Positions 1 through 8,845 of a stretch of DNA of 64,000 bases are shown here, piece after piece. How positions within the stretch are numbered: the stretch's first letter is position 1; the number at the start of each line of letters is the position of its first letter. This DNA comes from Burkholderiales bacterium (GTDB lineage: Bacteria > Pseudomonadota > Gammaproteobacteria > Burkholderiales > SG8-41): the NCBI GenBank assembly GCA_036262035.1, contig DATAJS010000004.1:1-64000 (forward strand), in the 5' to 3' direction. The notes beneath the pieces were generated by a model. That model saw nothing but the letters and a program-made list of their open reading frames with translations, was not told the DNA's origin and searched no databases. Both the position numbers and the translations under genes were made by a program.

Positions 1-80
1 ATCGAGCGCGACCGCGACAACGATTCCAGTTGTTCACGTTCGTCGGCACTCAACATGACCGGGGGCATGCGTTGGGGCAT
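1..80 (-). CDS. IS630-like transposase, N-terminal fragment (cut by window edge)
   Basis: An open frame runs leftwards from an ATG at 80 and leaves the window. The 26 visible residues start MPQRMPPVMLSADEREQLES, which resembles the start of IS630-family transposases, where a short leader precedes LSxxER-x-LE and a helix-turn-helix. A GGAGAG ribosome-binding site lies just upstream, which supports this start. The rest of the gene, including the DDE catalytic residues, is outside the window, so the family call rests on a short motif. It points away from hisF and stands where hisA would often be found in a betaproteobacterial his operon. Confidence 0.5.
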   Translation of the reverse strand, partial: MPQRMPPVMLSADEREQLESLSRSRS

Positions 81-144
81 TGCGATCTCTCCAAGATGAG
101 ATACCGCAAAGTACCAAAAATTAACGGGGCAGTACACTAGCAGC

Positions 145-909
145 ATGCTTGCCAAGAGAATCATCCCCTGCCTCGACGTCAACGCGGGGCGCGTCGTCAA
201 AGGCGTGAACTTCGTCGGCCTGCGTGACGCGGGCGATCCGGTCGAGGTCGCGAAGCGCTACGACGACCAGGGCGCGGACGAACTCACCTTTCTCGACATC
301 ACCGCCAGCAGCGACGAGCGCGGGCTCATCCTCGACATCATCGAACGCGTCGCGGCGCAGGTCTTCATACCGCTCACCGTCGGCGGCGGCGTGCGCAGCG
401 TCGAGGACGTGAGGCGGCTCCTCAACGCCGGCGCGGACAAGGTCAGCATCAACACCGCGGCGGTGCAGAACCCTCGGCTCGTCGCCGATGCGGCGGACCG
501 CTACGGCTCGCAGTGCATCGTGGTGGCGGTCGACGCGAAGCGCGTCCCCGACGCATCGCGGAAGTGGGAAGTGTTCACCCACGGCGGCCGACGCGCGACC
601 GGGCTCGACGCGGTGGAGTGGGGCGTGAAGATGCAGAAGCTCGGCGCCGGCGAGATCCTGCTGACCAGCATGGACCGCGACGGCACGCGCTCGGGCTTCG
701 ACCTCGAGCTCACGCGCGCGTTCTCGGATGCGCTCGACGTGCCGGTCATCGCGAGCGGCGGCGTCGGCGGTCTCGAAGACCTCTCCGACGGCGTGATCGA
801 GGGCCACGCCGACGCGGTGCTCGCCGCGAGCATCTTCCATTACGGCGAGTTCACGGTGCGCCAGGCGAAGGAGCACATGCGCGGCCGCGGCATCGAGGTG
901 AGGCTCTAG
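145..909 (+). CDS. hisF: Imidazole glycerol phosphate synthase, cyclase subunit
   Basis: HisF takes ammonia from the HisH glutaminase and closes the imidazole ring of histidine, releasing AICAR to purine synthesis. It acts in the cytoplasm as a HisHF heterodimer. The 254-residue (beta/alpha)8 barrel is full length. It shows the family start [10 protein letters not shown] with catalytic Asp11, the phosphate-binding VGGGVRS loop, VVAVDAK with the second catalytic Asp near 130, and ASGGVGG. No strong Shine-Dalgarno sequence is seen before the ATG. hisI follows 17 bases downstream. The identification is secure. Confidence 0.97.
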   Translation: MLAKRIIPCLDVNAGRVVKGVNFVGLRDAGDPVEVAKRYDDQGADELTFLDITASSDERGLILDIIERVAAQVFIPLTVGGGVRSVEDVRRLLNAGADKVSINTAAVQNPRLVADAADRYGSQCIVVAVDAKRVPDASRKWEVFTHGGRRATGLDAVEWGVKMQKLGAGEILLTSMDRDGTRSGFDLELTRAFSDALDVPVIASGGVGGLEDLSDGVIEGHADAVLAASIFHYGEFTVRQAKEHMRGRGIEVRL

Positions 910-926
910 TCCTGTATCCTGCCGCC

Positions 927-1310
927 ATGAACTGGCTCGACGAAGTCAAATGGACCAGCGACGGCCTGGTGCCGGCGGTCACCCAGGAATTCGCCACCGG
1001 CCGCGTGCTCACGCTCGCATGGATGAATCGCGAGGCGCTGGCGAAGACGGTCGAGACCGGCGAGGCGCACTACTGGTCGCGCTCGCGCAACAAGCTCTGG
1101 CACAAGGGCGAGGAATCCGGCCACGTGCAGAAGATCAAGTCGGTCCGGCTGGACTGCGACGCGGACGTGGTGCTGCTCGTCGTCGAGCAGCACGGCGGCA
1201 TCGCCTGCCACACCGGACGCGAGAGCTGCTTCTATCGCAGGCTGGAAGACGGCGTGTGGGTCGAGACCGATCCGGTGCTCAAGGACCCGCGCGAGATCTA
1301 CGGGAAATGA
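927..1310 (+). CDS. hisI: Phosphoribosyl-AMP cyclohydrolase
   Basis: This is the cytoplasmic enzyme that opens the adenine ring of phosphoribosyl-AMP, the third step of histidine synthesis. The 127-residue protein has the typical short stand-alone form. It carries the conserved WMNREAL and [18 protein letters not shown] segments, and the metal- and substrate-binding cysteines and histidine in LDCDAD and [10 protein letters not shown]. The ATG at 927 gives the usual family start (MNWLDEVKW). hisE begins one base after the stop codon, so the two are probably co-translated. Confidence 0.96.
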   Translation: MNWLDEVKWTSDGLVPAVTQEFATGRVLTLAWMNREALAKTVETGEAHYWSRSRNKLWHKGEESGHVQKIKSVRLDCDADVVLLVVEQHGGIACHTGRESCFYRRLEDGVWVETDPVLKDPREIYGK

Positions 1311-1311
1311 C

Positions 1312-1632
1312 ATGAGCGACATCCTCGACCGTCTGTCACAAACCATACAGTCGCGGCTCACCGCCGATACCGGCACGTCGTACGTGGCGAGCCTCGCGGC
1401 CAAAGGGCACGATGCGATCCTGAAGAAGGTCGCGGAGGAGGCCGCCGAGACGCTACTCGCCTCCAAGGACGGTGATAAACTGCATCTCATACGCGAGGTC
1501 GCGGACCTCTGGTTCCACTGCATGGTGCTGCTCGCGTGGCACGGCGCCGGCCCTGCAGACGTTCTCGGCGAGCTCGAGCGACGCGAAGGCACTTCGGGCA
1601 TCGCGGAGAAGAACGCACGCCGCCCGGGTTAG
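1312..1632 (+). CDS. hisE: Phosphoribosyl-ATP pyrophosphatase
   Basis: HisE hydrolyses phosphoribosyl-ATP to phosphoribosyl-AMP, the second histidine step. The 106-residue all-helical protein is of MazG-like fold. It contains the [24 protein letters not shown] core, with the acidic metal-binding EExxE residues, and a second acidic helix at [11 protein letters not shown]. It is encoded separately from hisI, unlike the enterobacterial hisIE fusion. The start overlaps the end of hisI by spacing of a single base. In many relatives a HIT-family gene stands between hisE and tatA; here there is none. Confidence 0.95.
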   Translation: MSDILDRLSQTIQSRLTADTGTSYVASLAAKGHDAILKKVAEEAAETLLASKDGDKLHLIREVADLWFHCMVLLAWHGAGPADVLGELERREGTSGIAEKNARRPG

Positions 1633-1700
1633 CCGCACGTCTCGCGCGCGGCCGCAAGCTCTCTCTTCCCCGCGGCTTCAGACAATACAGGAGTAGCGAT

Positions 1701-1928
1701 ATGGGTTCGTTCAGCATCTGGCACTGGCTGATCGTCTTGCTCGTCGTGGTCCTCATCTTCGGCACCAAGAAGCTGCGCAACATCGGCGCCGACCTCGGCG
1801 GCGCGGTGAAAGGCTTCAAGGAAGGCATGAAGAGCGGCGAGGACGACAAGACGCCGAAGACCGAAATCCCGCCGACCGCCGGTCAGACGATCGAGGGCGA
1901 GGCGAGGAAAGAGACCACCAAAACGTGA
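1701..1928 (+). CDS. tatA: Twin-arginine translocase subunit TatA
   Basis: TatA oligomerises to form the passage for folded proteins in the Tat export system. The 75-residue protein has one membrane helix at about residues 5-22 ([17 protein letters not shown]), the FG hinge, an amphipathic helix ([20 protein letters not shown]) and a charged soluble tail. An ATACAGGAGT ribosome-binding site precedes the ATG at 1701. The TGA stop lies in the left arm of a GTGAAAC inverted repeat that separates tatA from tatB. Likely Tat clients in this window include the Rieske protein and the amidohydrolase at 9.4 kb. Confidence 0.94.
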   Translation: MGSFSIWHWLIVLLVVVLIFGTKKLRNIGADLGGAVKGFKEGMKSGEDDKTPKTEIPPTAGQTIEGEARKETTKT

Positions 1929-2012
1929 AAAGTGAAATGTGAAACGTGAAACGCCGAGCTCCGATCATGTGCGGCTTACACGTTTCACCCTTCACGTTTC
2001 ACGTTTCACCGC
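1925..2012. repeat. GTGAAAC-word inverted repeat between tatA and tatB
   Basis: The left arm (1925-1953) repeats GTGAAA/GTGAAAC words. The right arm (1979-2012) answers with CGTTTCAC words, leaving a loop of about 25 bases. The tatA stop codon is part of the left arm. The same family recurs at 53184-53251. The hairpin could end or attenuate transcription, or stabilise the tatA message end, so that TatA and TatB are made at different levels. That role is inferred. Confidence 0.85.
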
Positions 2013-2015
2013 AAA

Positions 2016-2462
2016 ATGTTTGACATCGGCTTCTCCGAGCTCATGGTGATCGGCGTGGTGGCGCTGATCGTCATCGGCCCGGAACGCCTGCCGAAGGTGG
2101 CGCGCACGGTGGGGCATCTGTTCGGCCGCATGCAGCGCTACGTCAACGACGTGAAGGCCGATATCAACCGCGAGATGCAGCTCGAGGAGCTGCGCAAGCT
2201 CCAGGCGGACATGCAGGAAGCGGCGCGCAGCTTCGAGACCAGCGTCAACAAGGAGATCGGCGCGGCCGAATCGGAGATCCAGAAGATCGCTCAGGAGGCG
2301 AATCCCACCCCGCTGCCCGCGCCGGCCGAAGCCGCGACGATCGAGCAGGCGCCTGCCAGACCCGAGCCTGCCGTAGTTTCCGACCCTCTCACCCCCGCCG
2401 AGCGAAGCGCGCAGCTCGAGCTGGACATCGCGTCACCTGCGGACGCCGCCAGACGTGCGTGA
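2016..2462 (+). CDS. tatB: Twin-arginine translocase subunit TatB
   Basis: TatB joins TatC in the receptor complex that binds twin-arginine signal peptides. The 148-residue protein begins MFDIGFSELMVIGVVALIVIGPERLPKVAR, the classical TatB start, with one membrane helix and the GPERLPK hinge. A long amphipathic, partly coiled helix follows to about residue 100 (AQEANP), then a Pro/Ala-rich tail. It lies between tatA and tatC in the usual order. No clear Shine-Dalgarno sequence is visible, because the region just upstream is the right arm of the inverted repeat. Confidence 0.94.
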   Translation: MFDIGFSELMVIGVVALIVIGPERLPKVARTVGHLFGRMQRYVNDVKADINREMQLEELRKLQADMQEAARSFETSVNKEIGAAESEIQKIAQEANPTPLPAPAEAATIEQAPARPEPAVVSDPLTPAERSAQLELDIASPADAARRA

Positions 2463-2489
2463 CGCCGCGAACCGCGGCGGCAGAAAGCG

Positions 2490-3281
2490 ATGAGCGAAGA
2501 CACTTTCATCTCGCACCTGATGGAGCTGCGCGACCGGCTCCTGCGCTCGCTCATCGCGATCGGCGTGGTCTTCCTGTGCCTCTTCCCGTTCGCGTCGGAT
2601 CTCTACGACGTGCTCGCCTATCCGATGATGCACACGCTGCCGGAAGGCTCGAAGATGATCGCCACCGGCGTCATCACGCCGTTCCTCATTCCGGTGAAGA
2701 TCGCGATGATGGTCGCATTCCTCATCGTGCTGCCGTACGTGCTGTACCAGGCGTGGGCGTTCGTCGCACCGGGGCTGTATTCGCACGAGAAGAAGCTCGT
2801 GCTGCCGCTGGTGATCGCGAGCACCGTGCTCTTCGTGATGGGCATCGCGTTCTGCTATTTCTTCGTCTTCGGCGTGGTGTTCAACTTCGTCAACAAGATC
2901 GCGCCCAAGAGCATCTCGGTCGCTCCGGACATCGAGCAGTACCTGAACTTCGTGCTGACGATGTTCCTCGCGTTCGGCGTGACGTTCGAGGTGCCGATCG
3001 TCGTGGTCATCCTCGCGCGCATGGGGATCGTCACCCTCGACCAGCTCAAGGGCGCGCGGCCGTACTTCATCGTCGGCGCGTTCGTCATCGCCGCGGTGGT
3101 GACGCCGCCGGACGTCGTCTCGCAGCTCCTCCTCGCAGTCCCGATGTGCGTCCTCTACGAGCTCGGGCTCTTCTTCGCGAAGTTCGTGATCAGGAAGAAA
3201 GAGGAAGCGGACACCGACTACCTGCCGCCGAGCGACGCGCAGATGGATGCGGAATTGGACCGCATCGAAGGCAAGAAGTAG
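2490..3281 (+). CDS. tatC: Twin-arginine translocase subunit TatC
   Basis: TatC is the six-helix membrane core of the Tat translocon and binds the twin-arginine motif. The 263-residue protein starts with the family's N-terminal signature (EDTFISHLMELRDRLLRS), including the conserved acidic and ELR residues. It continues with FPFASDLYDVLAYP and the YQAWAFVAPGLYSHEKK segment that carries the substrate-binding region. The C-terminal tail is charged. It closes the tatABC operon 27 bases after tatB. Confidence 0.96.
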   Translation: MSEDTFISHLMELRDRLLRSLIAIGVVFLCLFPFASDLYDVLAYPMMHTLPEGSKMIATGVITPFLIPVKIAMMVAFLIVLPYVLYQAWAFVAPGLYSHEKKLVLPLVIASTVLFVMGIAFCYFFVFGVVFNFVNKIAPKSISVAPDIEQYLNFVLTMFLAFGVTFEVPIVVVILARMGIVTLDQLKGARPYFIVGAFVIAAVVTPPDVVSQLLLAVPMCVLYELGLFFAKFVIRKKEEADTDYLPPSDAQMDAELDRIEGKK

Positions 3282-3285
3282 AGCT

Positions 3286-3382
3286 CGTCATTCCCGAACC
3301 GCGATAGCGGGAGCTATCGGGAATCCATTTTCAACACCGATTCAAAATGAAAATGGATTCCCGCCTTCGCGGGAATGACGAC
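3286..3382. repeat. GTCATTCCCG-family inverted repeat between convergent tatC and protease genes
   Basis: A long palindrome opens with CGTCATTCCCG and closes with CGGGAATGACG. Each arm also holds its own small hairpin (ATTCCCG...CGGGAATCC), so the transcript could fold as a stem with two side hairpins. It sits between convergent stops, where a bidirectional terminator would be expected. Other copies or half copies lie at 18962, 24805, 52384 and 63868. Confidence 0.88.
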
Positions 3383-4551
3383 TAGCGCTGTGCTTCGCGC
3401 GTCGGCTGGGGCGGCCGCCGCCCGACGGTGACCTTGATCTCGGTCTCCTGCTGCGCGCGCACCAGCCTGAACGTCGCCTGCTTGCCCGGATTCAACGCGG
3501 CGACGAGGTTGAGCATCGTCGACGAATCGGTGACGGGCTTGCCTTCGACGGCGACGAGGATGTCCCCGAGCCTGATACCCGCCTTGTCGGCCGGCGTTCC
3601 GCGGAAGACCTCGGTGATCAGCGCGCCGCGGATCTCCGGCAGCTTGAACGATTCCGACAGCTCCTTGGTCATGTCCTGCACGCCGACGCCGATCCAGCCG
3701 CGCGTCACGTGGCCGCTCTCCATGATCTGCTCGAGCACCTGTTTCGCGGTGCTCGCCGGGATCGCGAAGCCGATGCCGAGCGAAGCGCCGCCGGGCGCGC
3801 GCGAGTAGATCGCGGTGTTGATGCCGATGAGCTGGCCGCCGGTGTCGACCAGCGCGCCGCCCGAGTTGCCGGGATTGATCGCAGCGTCGGTCTGGATGAA
3901 GTTCTCGAAGGTGTTGATGCCGAGATGGCTGCGGCCGGTCGCGCTGATGATGCCGAGCGTCACCGTCTGCCCGACGCCGAACGGGTTGCCGATCGCGAGC
4001 ACGACGTCGCCGACCCGCGCCTGGTCCGACTGGCCGAAGGCGATCGACGGCAGCGTCGGCAGGTCGATCTTGATCACCGCGAGGTCGGTCTCGGGATCGG
4101 TGCCGACCACCTTGGCCTTGGCGCGGCGCGTGTCGGCGAGCGCGACTTCGATCTCGTCGGCCGCTTCGACGACGTGGCTGTTGGTGAGGATGTAGCCCTG
4201 GTCGCTCACGATGACGCCGGAGCCCAGGTTGGTGCTCTTGCGGGTCTGCGCGTCGAAGCCTTCGCCGAAGAAGTGCCTGAAGACCGGGTCGTCCATGAAC
4301 GGCTGGCGCTGGATCTTCGTTTCCTTCGCGGTGTAGATGTTCACCACCGCCGGCATCGCGCGCTTGGCGGCGTCGCTGAAGGAAGAGATCTTGCGCGCCT
4401 CGGCGTCGGGCGGCGCCTCGCGGATCGTCACCACGCTGCCCCCGCGCGAGCTCAGGGAGAGCAGGTCGGGCCGCAGGCTCGTCACGACGAACAGCGCCGC
4501 CACGCACACGGTCGCGGTCTGGCAGAAGACGAGCCAAAGCTTGCGGATCAT
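3382..4551 (-). CDS. DegS/DegQ-like trypsin-type serine protease with one PDZ domain
   Basis: A periplasmic S1C (HtrA-family) protease. An N-terminal membrane anchor or uncleaved signal spans about residues 6-25. The catalytic triad is visible as His126 (TNSHVVEA), Asp156 (TDLAVIKID) and Ser230 (PGNSGGALV). A single PDZ domain covers about residues 285-380 ([10 protein letters not shown]...[12 protein letters not shown]). One PDZ and an N-terminal anchor fit the DegS/AlgW type, which cut anti-sigma factors in envelope stress, better than two-PDZ DegP. Betaproteobacteria commonly carry this gene next to tatC. Its substrate cannot be told from sequence. Confidence 0.9.
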   Translation of the reverse strand: MIRKLWLVFCQTATVCVAALFVVTSLRPDLLSLSSRGGSVVTIREAPPDAEARKISSFSDAAKRAMPAVVNIYTAKETKIQRQPFMDDPVFRHFFGEGFDAQTRKSTNLGSGVIVSDQGYILTNSHVVEAADEIEVALADTRRAKAKVVGTDPETDLAVIKIDLPTLPSIAFGQSDQARVGDVVLAIGNPFGVGQTVTLGIISATGRSHLGINTFENFIQTDAAINPGNSGGALVDTGGQLIGINTAIYSRAPGGASLGIGFAIPASTAKQVLEQIMESGHVTRGWIGVGVQDMTKELSESFKLPEIRGALITEVFRGTPADKAGIRLGDILVAVEGKPVTDSSTMLNLVAALNPGKQATFRLVRAQQETEIKVTVGRRPPQPTREAQR

Positions 4552-4619
4552 GGGGAAGGAGGGCCTTCGGCGGACCTTGGTCGGCTAGAATGGATTATTT
4601 TGGCAGCATCGCTCTTGTC

Positions 4620-5366
4620 ATGCAGCGCGCAGAGCTGAACGCCTACCTCGACCAGTACCTGGACGTCGCCAGGTTCCGCGATTATTGCCCAAACGGGCTG
4701 CAGGTGGAAGGGAAGGCGGACGTCGCACGCATCGTCACCGGCGTGACGGCGTCATTGGAATTGATCGAGCGCGCGATCGAAGCGCGCGCCGACGCCATCC
4801 TCGTGCACCATGGCTACTTCTGGCGCAACGAAGACCCTCGCGTCGTCGGGATCAAGCGGCGCCGCCTGGCCACGCTCCTCGAGCACGATCTCAACCTGTA
4901 CGCGTTTCACCTGCCGCTGGACGCGCATCGGGAAGTCGGCAACAACGTGACGCTCGGCGTCAGGCTCGGCCTGACGGTCGAAGGCCGCACCGGCGAGCAG
5001 GACCTCGTGTTCTTCGGGCGGGCGGACGGCGATCTCACGCTGTCCGCGCTGGCTCGGCGTGTCGAAGCGAGCCTCGCCCGCCCGCCGCTGGTGGTGGGTG
5101 ATCCCGATCGACGCGTGCGGCGCATCGCATGGTGCACCGGCGCGGCGCAGGGCTATCTCGAGGATGCGGTGCGCATCGGCGCCGACGCCTACATCACCGG
5201 CGAAGCGTCGGAGCAGACCGTCCACCTCGCGCGCGAGAGCGGCGTGGGGTTCATCGGCGCCGGTCATCACGCGACCGAGCGCTACGGCATCGAGGCGCTG
5301 GGAAGGCACCTTGCGCACCATTTTGGGCTGGCACATGTCCACGTCGACGTGCCGAACCCGGTGTAA
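4620..5366 (+). CDS. Nif3-like dinuclear metal centre protein (DUF34 family)
   Basis: A 248-residue cytoplasmic protein of the Nif3/YbgI family. Metal-binding residues are seen in ILVHHGYFW (His63, His64), HLPLDAH (about 97-103) and the C-terminal [11 protein letters not shown]. The family forms a toroidal hexamer with a two-metal site. A role as GTP cyclohydrolase-type enzyme has been suggested, but the function is not settled. The ATG at 4620 gives the family start ([14 protein letters not shown]). An upstream in-frame ATG at 4590 overlaps a TAGAAT sequence that looks like a -10 box. The gene is divergent from the protease gene and stands before petABC, a usual betaproteobacterial neighbour. 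Confidence 0.9.
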   Translation: MQRAELNAYLDQYLDVARFRDYCPNGLQVEGKADVARIVTGVTASLELIERAIEARADAILVHHGYFWRNEDPRVVGIKRRRLATLLEHDLNLYAFHLPLDAHREVGNNVTLGVRLGLTVEGRTGEQDLVFFGRADGDLTLSALARRVEASLARPPLVVGDPDRRVRRIAWCTGAAQGYLEDAVRIGADAYITGEASEQTVHLARESGVGFIGAGHHATERYGIEALGRHLAHHFGLAHVHVDVPNPV

Positions 5367-5400
5367 GTAGCTGACGCAGCGCGGAAAAAGCCCGAATGGC

Positions 5401-5429
5401 TTAACTTTCCCCCGTCCGATTGATAGAAT
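5401..5429 (+). promoter_or_regulatory. Candidate sigma-70 promoter for petABC
   Basis: TTAACT at 5401-5406, a 17-base spacer and TAGAAT at 5424-5429 stand 34 bases before the petA start. The -10 box is close to consensus, and TAGAAT recurs before several genes here (4586, 35412, 44337). Sequence match only. Confidence 0.5.
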
Positions 5430-5462
5430 CGTCGTTTTTTTCTCGCTTCACAGGAAAAAACG

Positions 5463-6059
5463 ATGGCCGATAACGAGTTGGACGACGGGAAACGGCGCTT
5501 TCTGATCACGGCGGGAACGGTCGCCGCGACCGGTGCCGGAGCGGTGGCGGCAGCGGTGCCGTTCGTCGCGAGCATGATGCCTTCCGAGCGCGCCAAGGCC
5601 GCCGGGGCGCCCGTCGAAGTCGACGTGAGCAATCTCGAGCCCGGCCAGCGCATGATCGTCGAGTGGCGCGGCAAGCCGGTGTGGATCGTCCGGCGCACCG
5701 AGGAGATGCTGAAGATGGTCAAGTCGGACGACGACCGCGTCGCCGACCCCGCAAGCACGCGCAGCACGCAGCCCTCGTACGCCAAGAACGAGTTCCGCTC
5801 GCTCAAGCCCGAATACCTCGTCCTCGTCGGCATCTGCACCCATCTGGGCTGCTCGCCGGTCGATCGCCTGCACGCCCAGCCCGAGCCTTTCGCGGCCGAC
5901 TGGCACGGCGGCTTCTACTGCCCGTGCCACGGCTCGCTGTTCGACCTCGCCGGCCGTGTCTACAAGAACAAGCCCGCGCCCGACAACCTCACCGTGCCGC
6001 CCTACAAGTTCGTCAGCGACACGACGCTGTTGATCGGCGAAGACACGAAGGGAGCGTAA
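5463..6059 (+). CDS. petA: Ubiquinol-cytochrome c reductase, Rieske iron-sulfur subunit
   Basis: The Rieske protein takes one electron from ubiquinol in the bc1 complex and passes it to cytochrome c1. The 198-residue protein has an N-terminal KRRFLI twin-arginine-like stretch and a hydrophobic anchor at about residues 13-38. The two cluster-binding boxes follow: CTHLGC (Cys125, His127 as ligands, Cys130 in the disulfide) and CPCHGS (Cys153, His156 as ligands, Cys155 in the disulfide). It is the first gene of petABC, with six bases to petB. Export by Tat is expected and tatABC lies 2-3 kb upstream. Confidence 0.97.
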   Translation: MADNELDDGKRRFLITAGTVAATGAGAVAAAVPFVASMMPSERAKAAGAPVEVDVSNLEPGQRMIVEWRGKPVWIVRRTEEMLKMVKSDDDRVADPASTRSTQPSYAKNEFRSLKPEYLVLVGICTHLGCSPVDRLHAQPEPFAADWHGGFYCPCHGSLFDLAGRVYKNKPAPDNLTVPPYKFVSDTTLLIGEDTKGA

Positions 6060-6065
6060 GAGGAA

Positions 6066-7463
6066 ATGGCTGCAACACACAACAAACAGCCGGTGACAGG
6101 GGCAGGACCGTTCAATGGCGTCCTCACGTGGGTCGATCAGCGCTTTCCGCTGATCTCGCTGTGGAAAGAGCACGCGGCGGAGTACTACGCGCCGAAGAAC
6201 TTCAACTTCTGGTACTACTTCGGCTCGCTCGCCATGCTGGTGCTGGTGATCCAGATCGTCACCGGCATCTTCCTCGTGATGCACTACAAGCCCGACGCGG
6301 CGCAGGCCTTCGCGTCGGTCGAGTACATCATGCGCGACGTGCCGTTCGGCTGGCTCATCCGTTACATGCACTCGACGGGGGCGTCGGCATTCTTCATCGT
6401 CATCTACCTGCACATGTTCCGCGGGCTGATGTACGGGTCGTATCGCGGACCGCGCGAGCTCATCTGGATCTTCGGCATGATCATCTACCTCATGCTGATG
6501 GCCGAGGCGTTCTTCGGCTACCTCCTCCCGTGGGGCCAGATGTCGTACTGGGGCGCGCAGGTAATCGTGAACCTGTTCGACGCGCTGCCGCTCATCGGGC
6601 CCGATCTCGCGCTGTGGATCCGCGGCGACTTCGTGGTGTCCGACGCGACGCTCAACCGCTTCTTCGCCTTCCACGTGATCGCGATCCCGCTGGTGCTCGT
6701 CGGTCTCGTCGCGGCGCACCTCATGGCGCTGCACGAAGTCGGCTCGAACAACCCCGACGGCGTGGAGATCAAGAAGACGCTCGGTCCCGACGGCCACCCG
6801 GTCGACGGCATCCCCTTCCACCCGTACTACACGGTGAAGGACACGCTGGGCGTGATGGTCTTCCTCGCGCTCTTCGCGATCGTGCTGTTCTTCATGCCGG
6901 AGATGGGCGGGTACTTCCTCGAGTACAACAACTTCATTCCGGCGGACCCGCTGAAGACGCCGTCGCACATCGCGCCGGTGTGGTACTTCACGCCGTATTA
7001 CTCGATCCTGCGCGCCACCACCGCGGACTTCATGCTGGTGCTCGCCGCCGGCGTGCTGGCGATGCTGTTCCTCATCATGCGGACCGACTGGATCCGCGCA
7101 GGCGCCAAGTCGATCGCGCTGCTCGTCAGCGCGATCCTGCTCGTGGGCTTCTATTTCATCGACGCGAAGGTGTGGGGCGTCGTGCTGATGGGCCTGGCGG
7201 TGATGATCTTCTTCCTGCTGCCGTGGCTCGACGCGAGCCCGGTGAAGTCGGTGCGCTACAAAGGCGGTCTCTACAAGACCACGCTCACGATCTTCGTCAT
7301 CACCTTCCTCGTGCTCGGCTTCTTCGGCACGCAGCCGGTGACGAAGGGCGGCACCTACGCGGCGCAGCTCGGCACGGTGTTGTATTTCGCATTCTTCCTG
7401 CTGATGCCGTGGTATTCGCGGATGGACAAGACCAAGCCGGTTCCCGAGCGGGTGACGGCGTGA
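6066..7463 (+). CDS. petB: Ubiquinol-cytochrome c reductase, cytochrome b
   Basis: The membrane core of the bc1 complex, with two b haems and both quinone sites. At 465 residues it is a full-length, unsplit cytochrome b with eight expected helices. Haem-ligand histidines lie in RYMHSTGASAFF/YLHMFRG and in FAFHVIAIP/AAHLMALH. The Qo-site motif reads PVWY (IAPVWYFTPYYSILRA) instead of PEWY, a variant known from gamma- and betaproteobacteria. There is an extra C-terminal hydrophobic segment. petC starts eight bases after the stop. Confidence 0.97.
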   Translation: MAATHNKQPVTGAGPFNGVLTWVDQRFPLISLWKEHAAEYYAPKNFNFWYYFGSLAMLVLVIQIVTGIFLVMHYKPDAAQAFASVEYIMRDVPFGWLIRYMHSTGASAFFIVIYLHMFRGLMYGSYRGPRELIWIFGMIIYLMLMAEAFFGYLLPWGQMSYWGAQVIVNLFDALPLIGPDLALWIRGDFVVSDATLNRFFAFHVIAIPLVLVGLVAAHLMALHEVGSNNPDGVEIKKTLGPDGHPVDGIPFHPYYTVKDTLGVMVFLALFAIVLFFMPEMGGYFLEYNNFIPADPLKTPSHIAPVWYFTPYYSILRATTADFMLVLAAGVLAMLFLIMRTDWIRAGAKSIALLVSAILLVGFYFIDAKVWGVVLMGLAVMIFFLLPWLDASPVKSVRYKGGLYKTTLTIFVITFLVLGFFGTQPVTKGGTYAAQLGTVLYFAFFLLMPWYSRMDKTKPVPERVTA

Positions 7464-7471
7464 GAACGACG

Positions 7472-8224
7472 ATGATGAAAACGATAAGAATCCTCGCGGC
7501 TTTCCTGCTCGTGCCCGTGCTCGGCTTCGCCAGCGAAGGCGAGATCCATCTCGACAAGGCGCCGATCAACCTGCATGACAGGGAATCGCTGCAGCGCGGC
7601 GCCCGCACCTTCGTCAACTACTGCCTGAACTGCCACAGCGCGAACTACATGCGCTACAACCGGCTGCGGGACATCGGTCTCACCGAGCAGCAGATCCGCG
7701 ACAACCTGGTGTTCCCGGAGGTCAAGGTCGGCGAGCTGATGAAGATCGCCATGGACCCGAAGGAGTCGAAGGAGTGGTTCGGCGCCACGCCGCCGGATCT
7801 CACGGTGATCGCACGCTCGCGCGCGTCGCACGCGGGCACCGGCAGCGACTGGCTCTACACCTACCTGCGCAGCTTCTACAAGGACCCGTCGCGGCCGACC
7901 GGCTGGAACAACGTGGTCTATCCGAACGTCGGCATGCCGCACGTGCTGTGGCAGCTCCAGGGCGAGCAGGTGCTCAAGGAAGCGAAGGTCCCGGCCGAAG
8001 GCTACATGCGCACGGTCCACAAGCTCGAGCTCGAGCGCAAAGGCGCGCTCGATCCGCTCGCCTACGACGAGGTGGTCGCCGACCTCGTGAACTACATGAC
8101 GTACATGAGCGAGCCCGCCCAGAACGATCGGGTCACGATCGGGCTTTACGCGATCATCGTGCTGTCGGTGCTGATCGGGCTCGCGTACGCGATGAAGAAG
8201 TCGTATTGGAAAGACGTACATTGA
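7472..8224 (+). CDS. petC: Ubiquinol-cytochrome c reductase, cytochrome c1
   Basis: Cytochrome c1 accepts electrons from the Rieske centre and reduces soluble cytochrome c. The 250-residue protein has a signal peptide (about residues 1-20), one c-type haem site CLNCH (Cys51-His55), a probable axial methionine in NVGMPHVLW, and a C-terminal membrane anchor (IGLYAIIVLSVLIGLAYAM) followed by KKSYWKDVH. A second ATG immediately follows the first, so the start could be 7475. It completes the petABC operon. Confidence 0.96.
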   Translation: MMKTIRILAAFLLVPVLGFASEGEIHLDKAPINLHDRESLQRGARTFVNYCLNCHSANYMRYNRLRDIGLTEQQIRDNLVFPEVKVGELMKIAMDPKESKEWFGATPPDLTVIARSRASHAGTGSDWLYTYLRSFYKDPSRPTGWNNVVYPNVGMPHVLWQLQGEQVLKEAKVPAEGYMRTVHKLELERKGALDPLAYDEVVADLVNYMTYMSEPAQNDRVTIGLYAIIVLSVLIGLAYAMKKSYWKDVH

Positions 8225-8237
8225 GGTTGATCCCATC

Positions 8238-8837
8238 ATGATGACGCTTTACTCCGGCACCACCTGTCCGTTCAGCCAGCGCTGCCGGATCGTGCTGTAC
8301 GAAAAAGGCATGGACTTCCAGATCGTCGACGTCGATCTGTTCAACAAGCCCGAGGACCTGGCGGTGATGAACCCGTACAACCAGGTGCCGGTGCTGGTCG
8401 AGCGCGATCTCATCCTGTACGAGTCGAACATCATCAACGAGTACATCGACGACCGCTTCCCGCACCCGCAGCTCATGCCGGCGGACCCGGTGATGCGCGC
8501 GCGGGCGCGGCTGTTCCTATTCCGCTTCGAGCAGGAGATGTTCAGCCACATCGACGCGATCGAGAAAGGCACGCAGAAGCAGGCGGACAAGGGGCGCACG
8601 ATCATCCGCGACAACCTCACGCAGATCGCGCCGGTGTTCACCAAACAGAAGCACATGCTCGGCGACGAGTTCTCGATGCTCGACGTCGCGATCGCGCCGC
8701 TGCTGTGGCGCCTCGACTACTACGGAATCCAGTTGCCCAAGCAGGCGGCGCCGCTCGCGAAATACGCCGAGCGCCTGTTCAGCCGGCCCGCTTTCATAGA
8801 CGCGCTCACCGCGTCGGAAAAAGTGATGCGCAAATAG
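8238..8837 (+). CDS. sspA: Stringent starvation protein A
   Basis: A 199-residue glutathione-S-transferase-fold protein. It binds RNA polymerase and alters transcription under starvation and acid stress in the well-studied homologues. The thioredoxin-like N-terminal part (SGTTCPFSQRCRIVLYEKG, then NPYNQVPVLVERD and YESNIINEYIDDRFP) and the helical C-terminal part match SspA. The start can be 8238 or the adjacent ATG at 8241. It follows petC by 13 bases and precedes sspB by 8, the conserved betaproteobacterial order petABC-sspAB. Confidence 0.95.
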   Translation: MMTLYSGTTCPFSQRCRIVLYEKGMDFQIVDVDLFNKPEDLAVMNPYNQVPVLVERDLILYESNIINEYIDDRFPHPQLMPADPVMRARARLFLFRFEQEMFSHIDAIEKGTQKQADKGRTIIRDNLTQIAPVFTKQKHMLGDEFSMLDVAIAPLLWRLDYYGIQLPKQAAPLAKYAERLFSRPAFIDALTASEKVMRK

Positions 8838-8845
8838 GTCCCGCC

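Noticed and set aside
121-876. Long minus-strand frame opposite hisF
   Set aside because: A shadow of a GC-rich gene: arginine- and histidine-rich, with no recognisable domain. Many similar frames oppose genes across the window.
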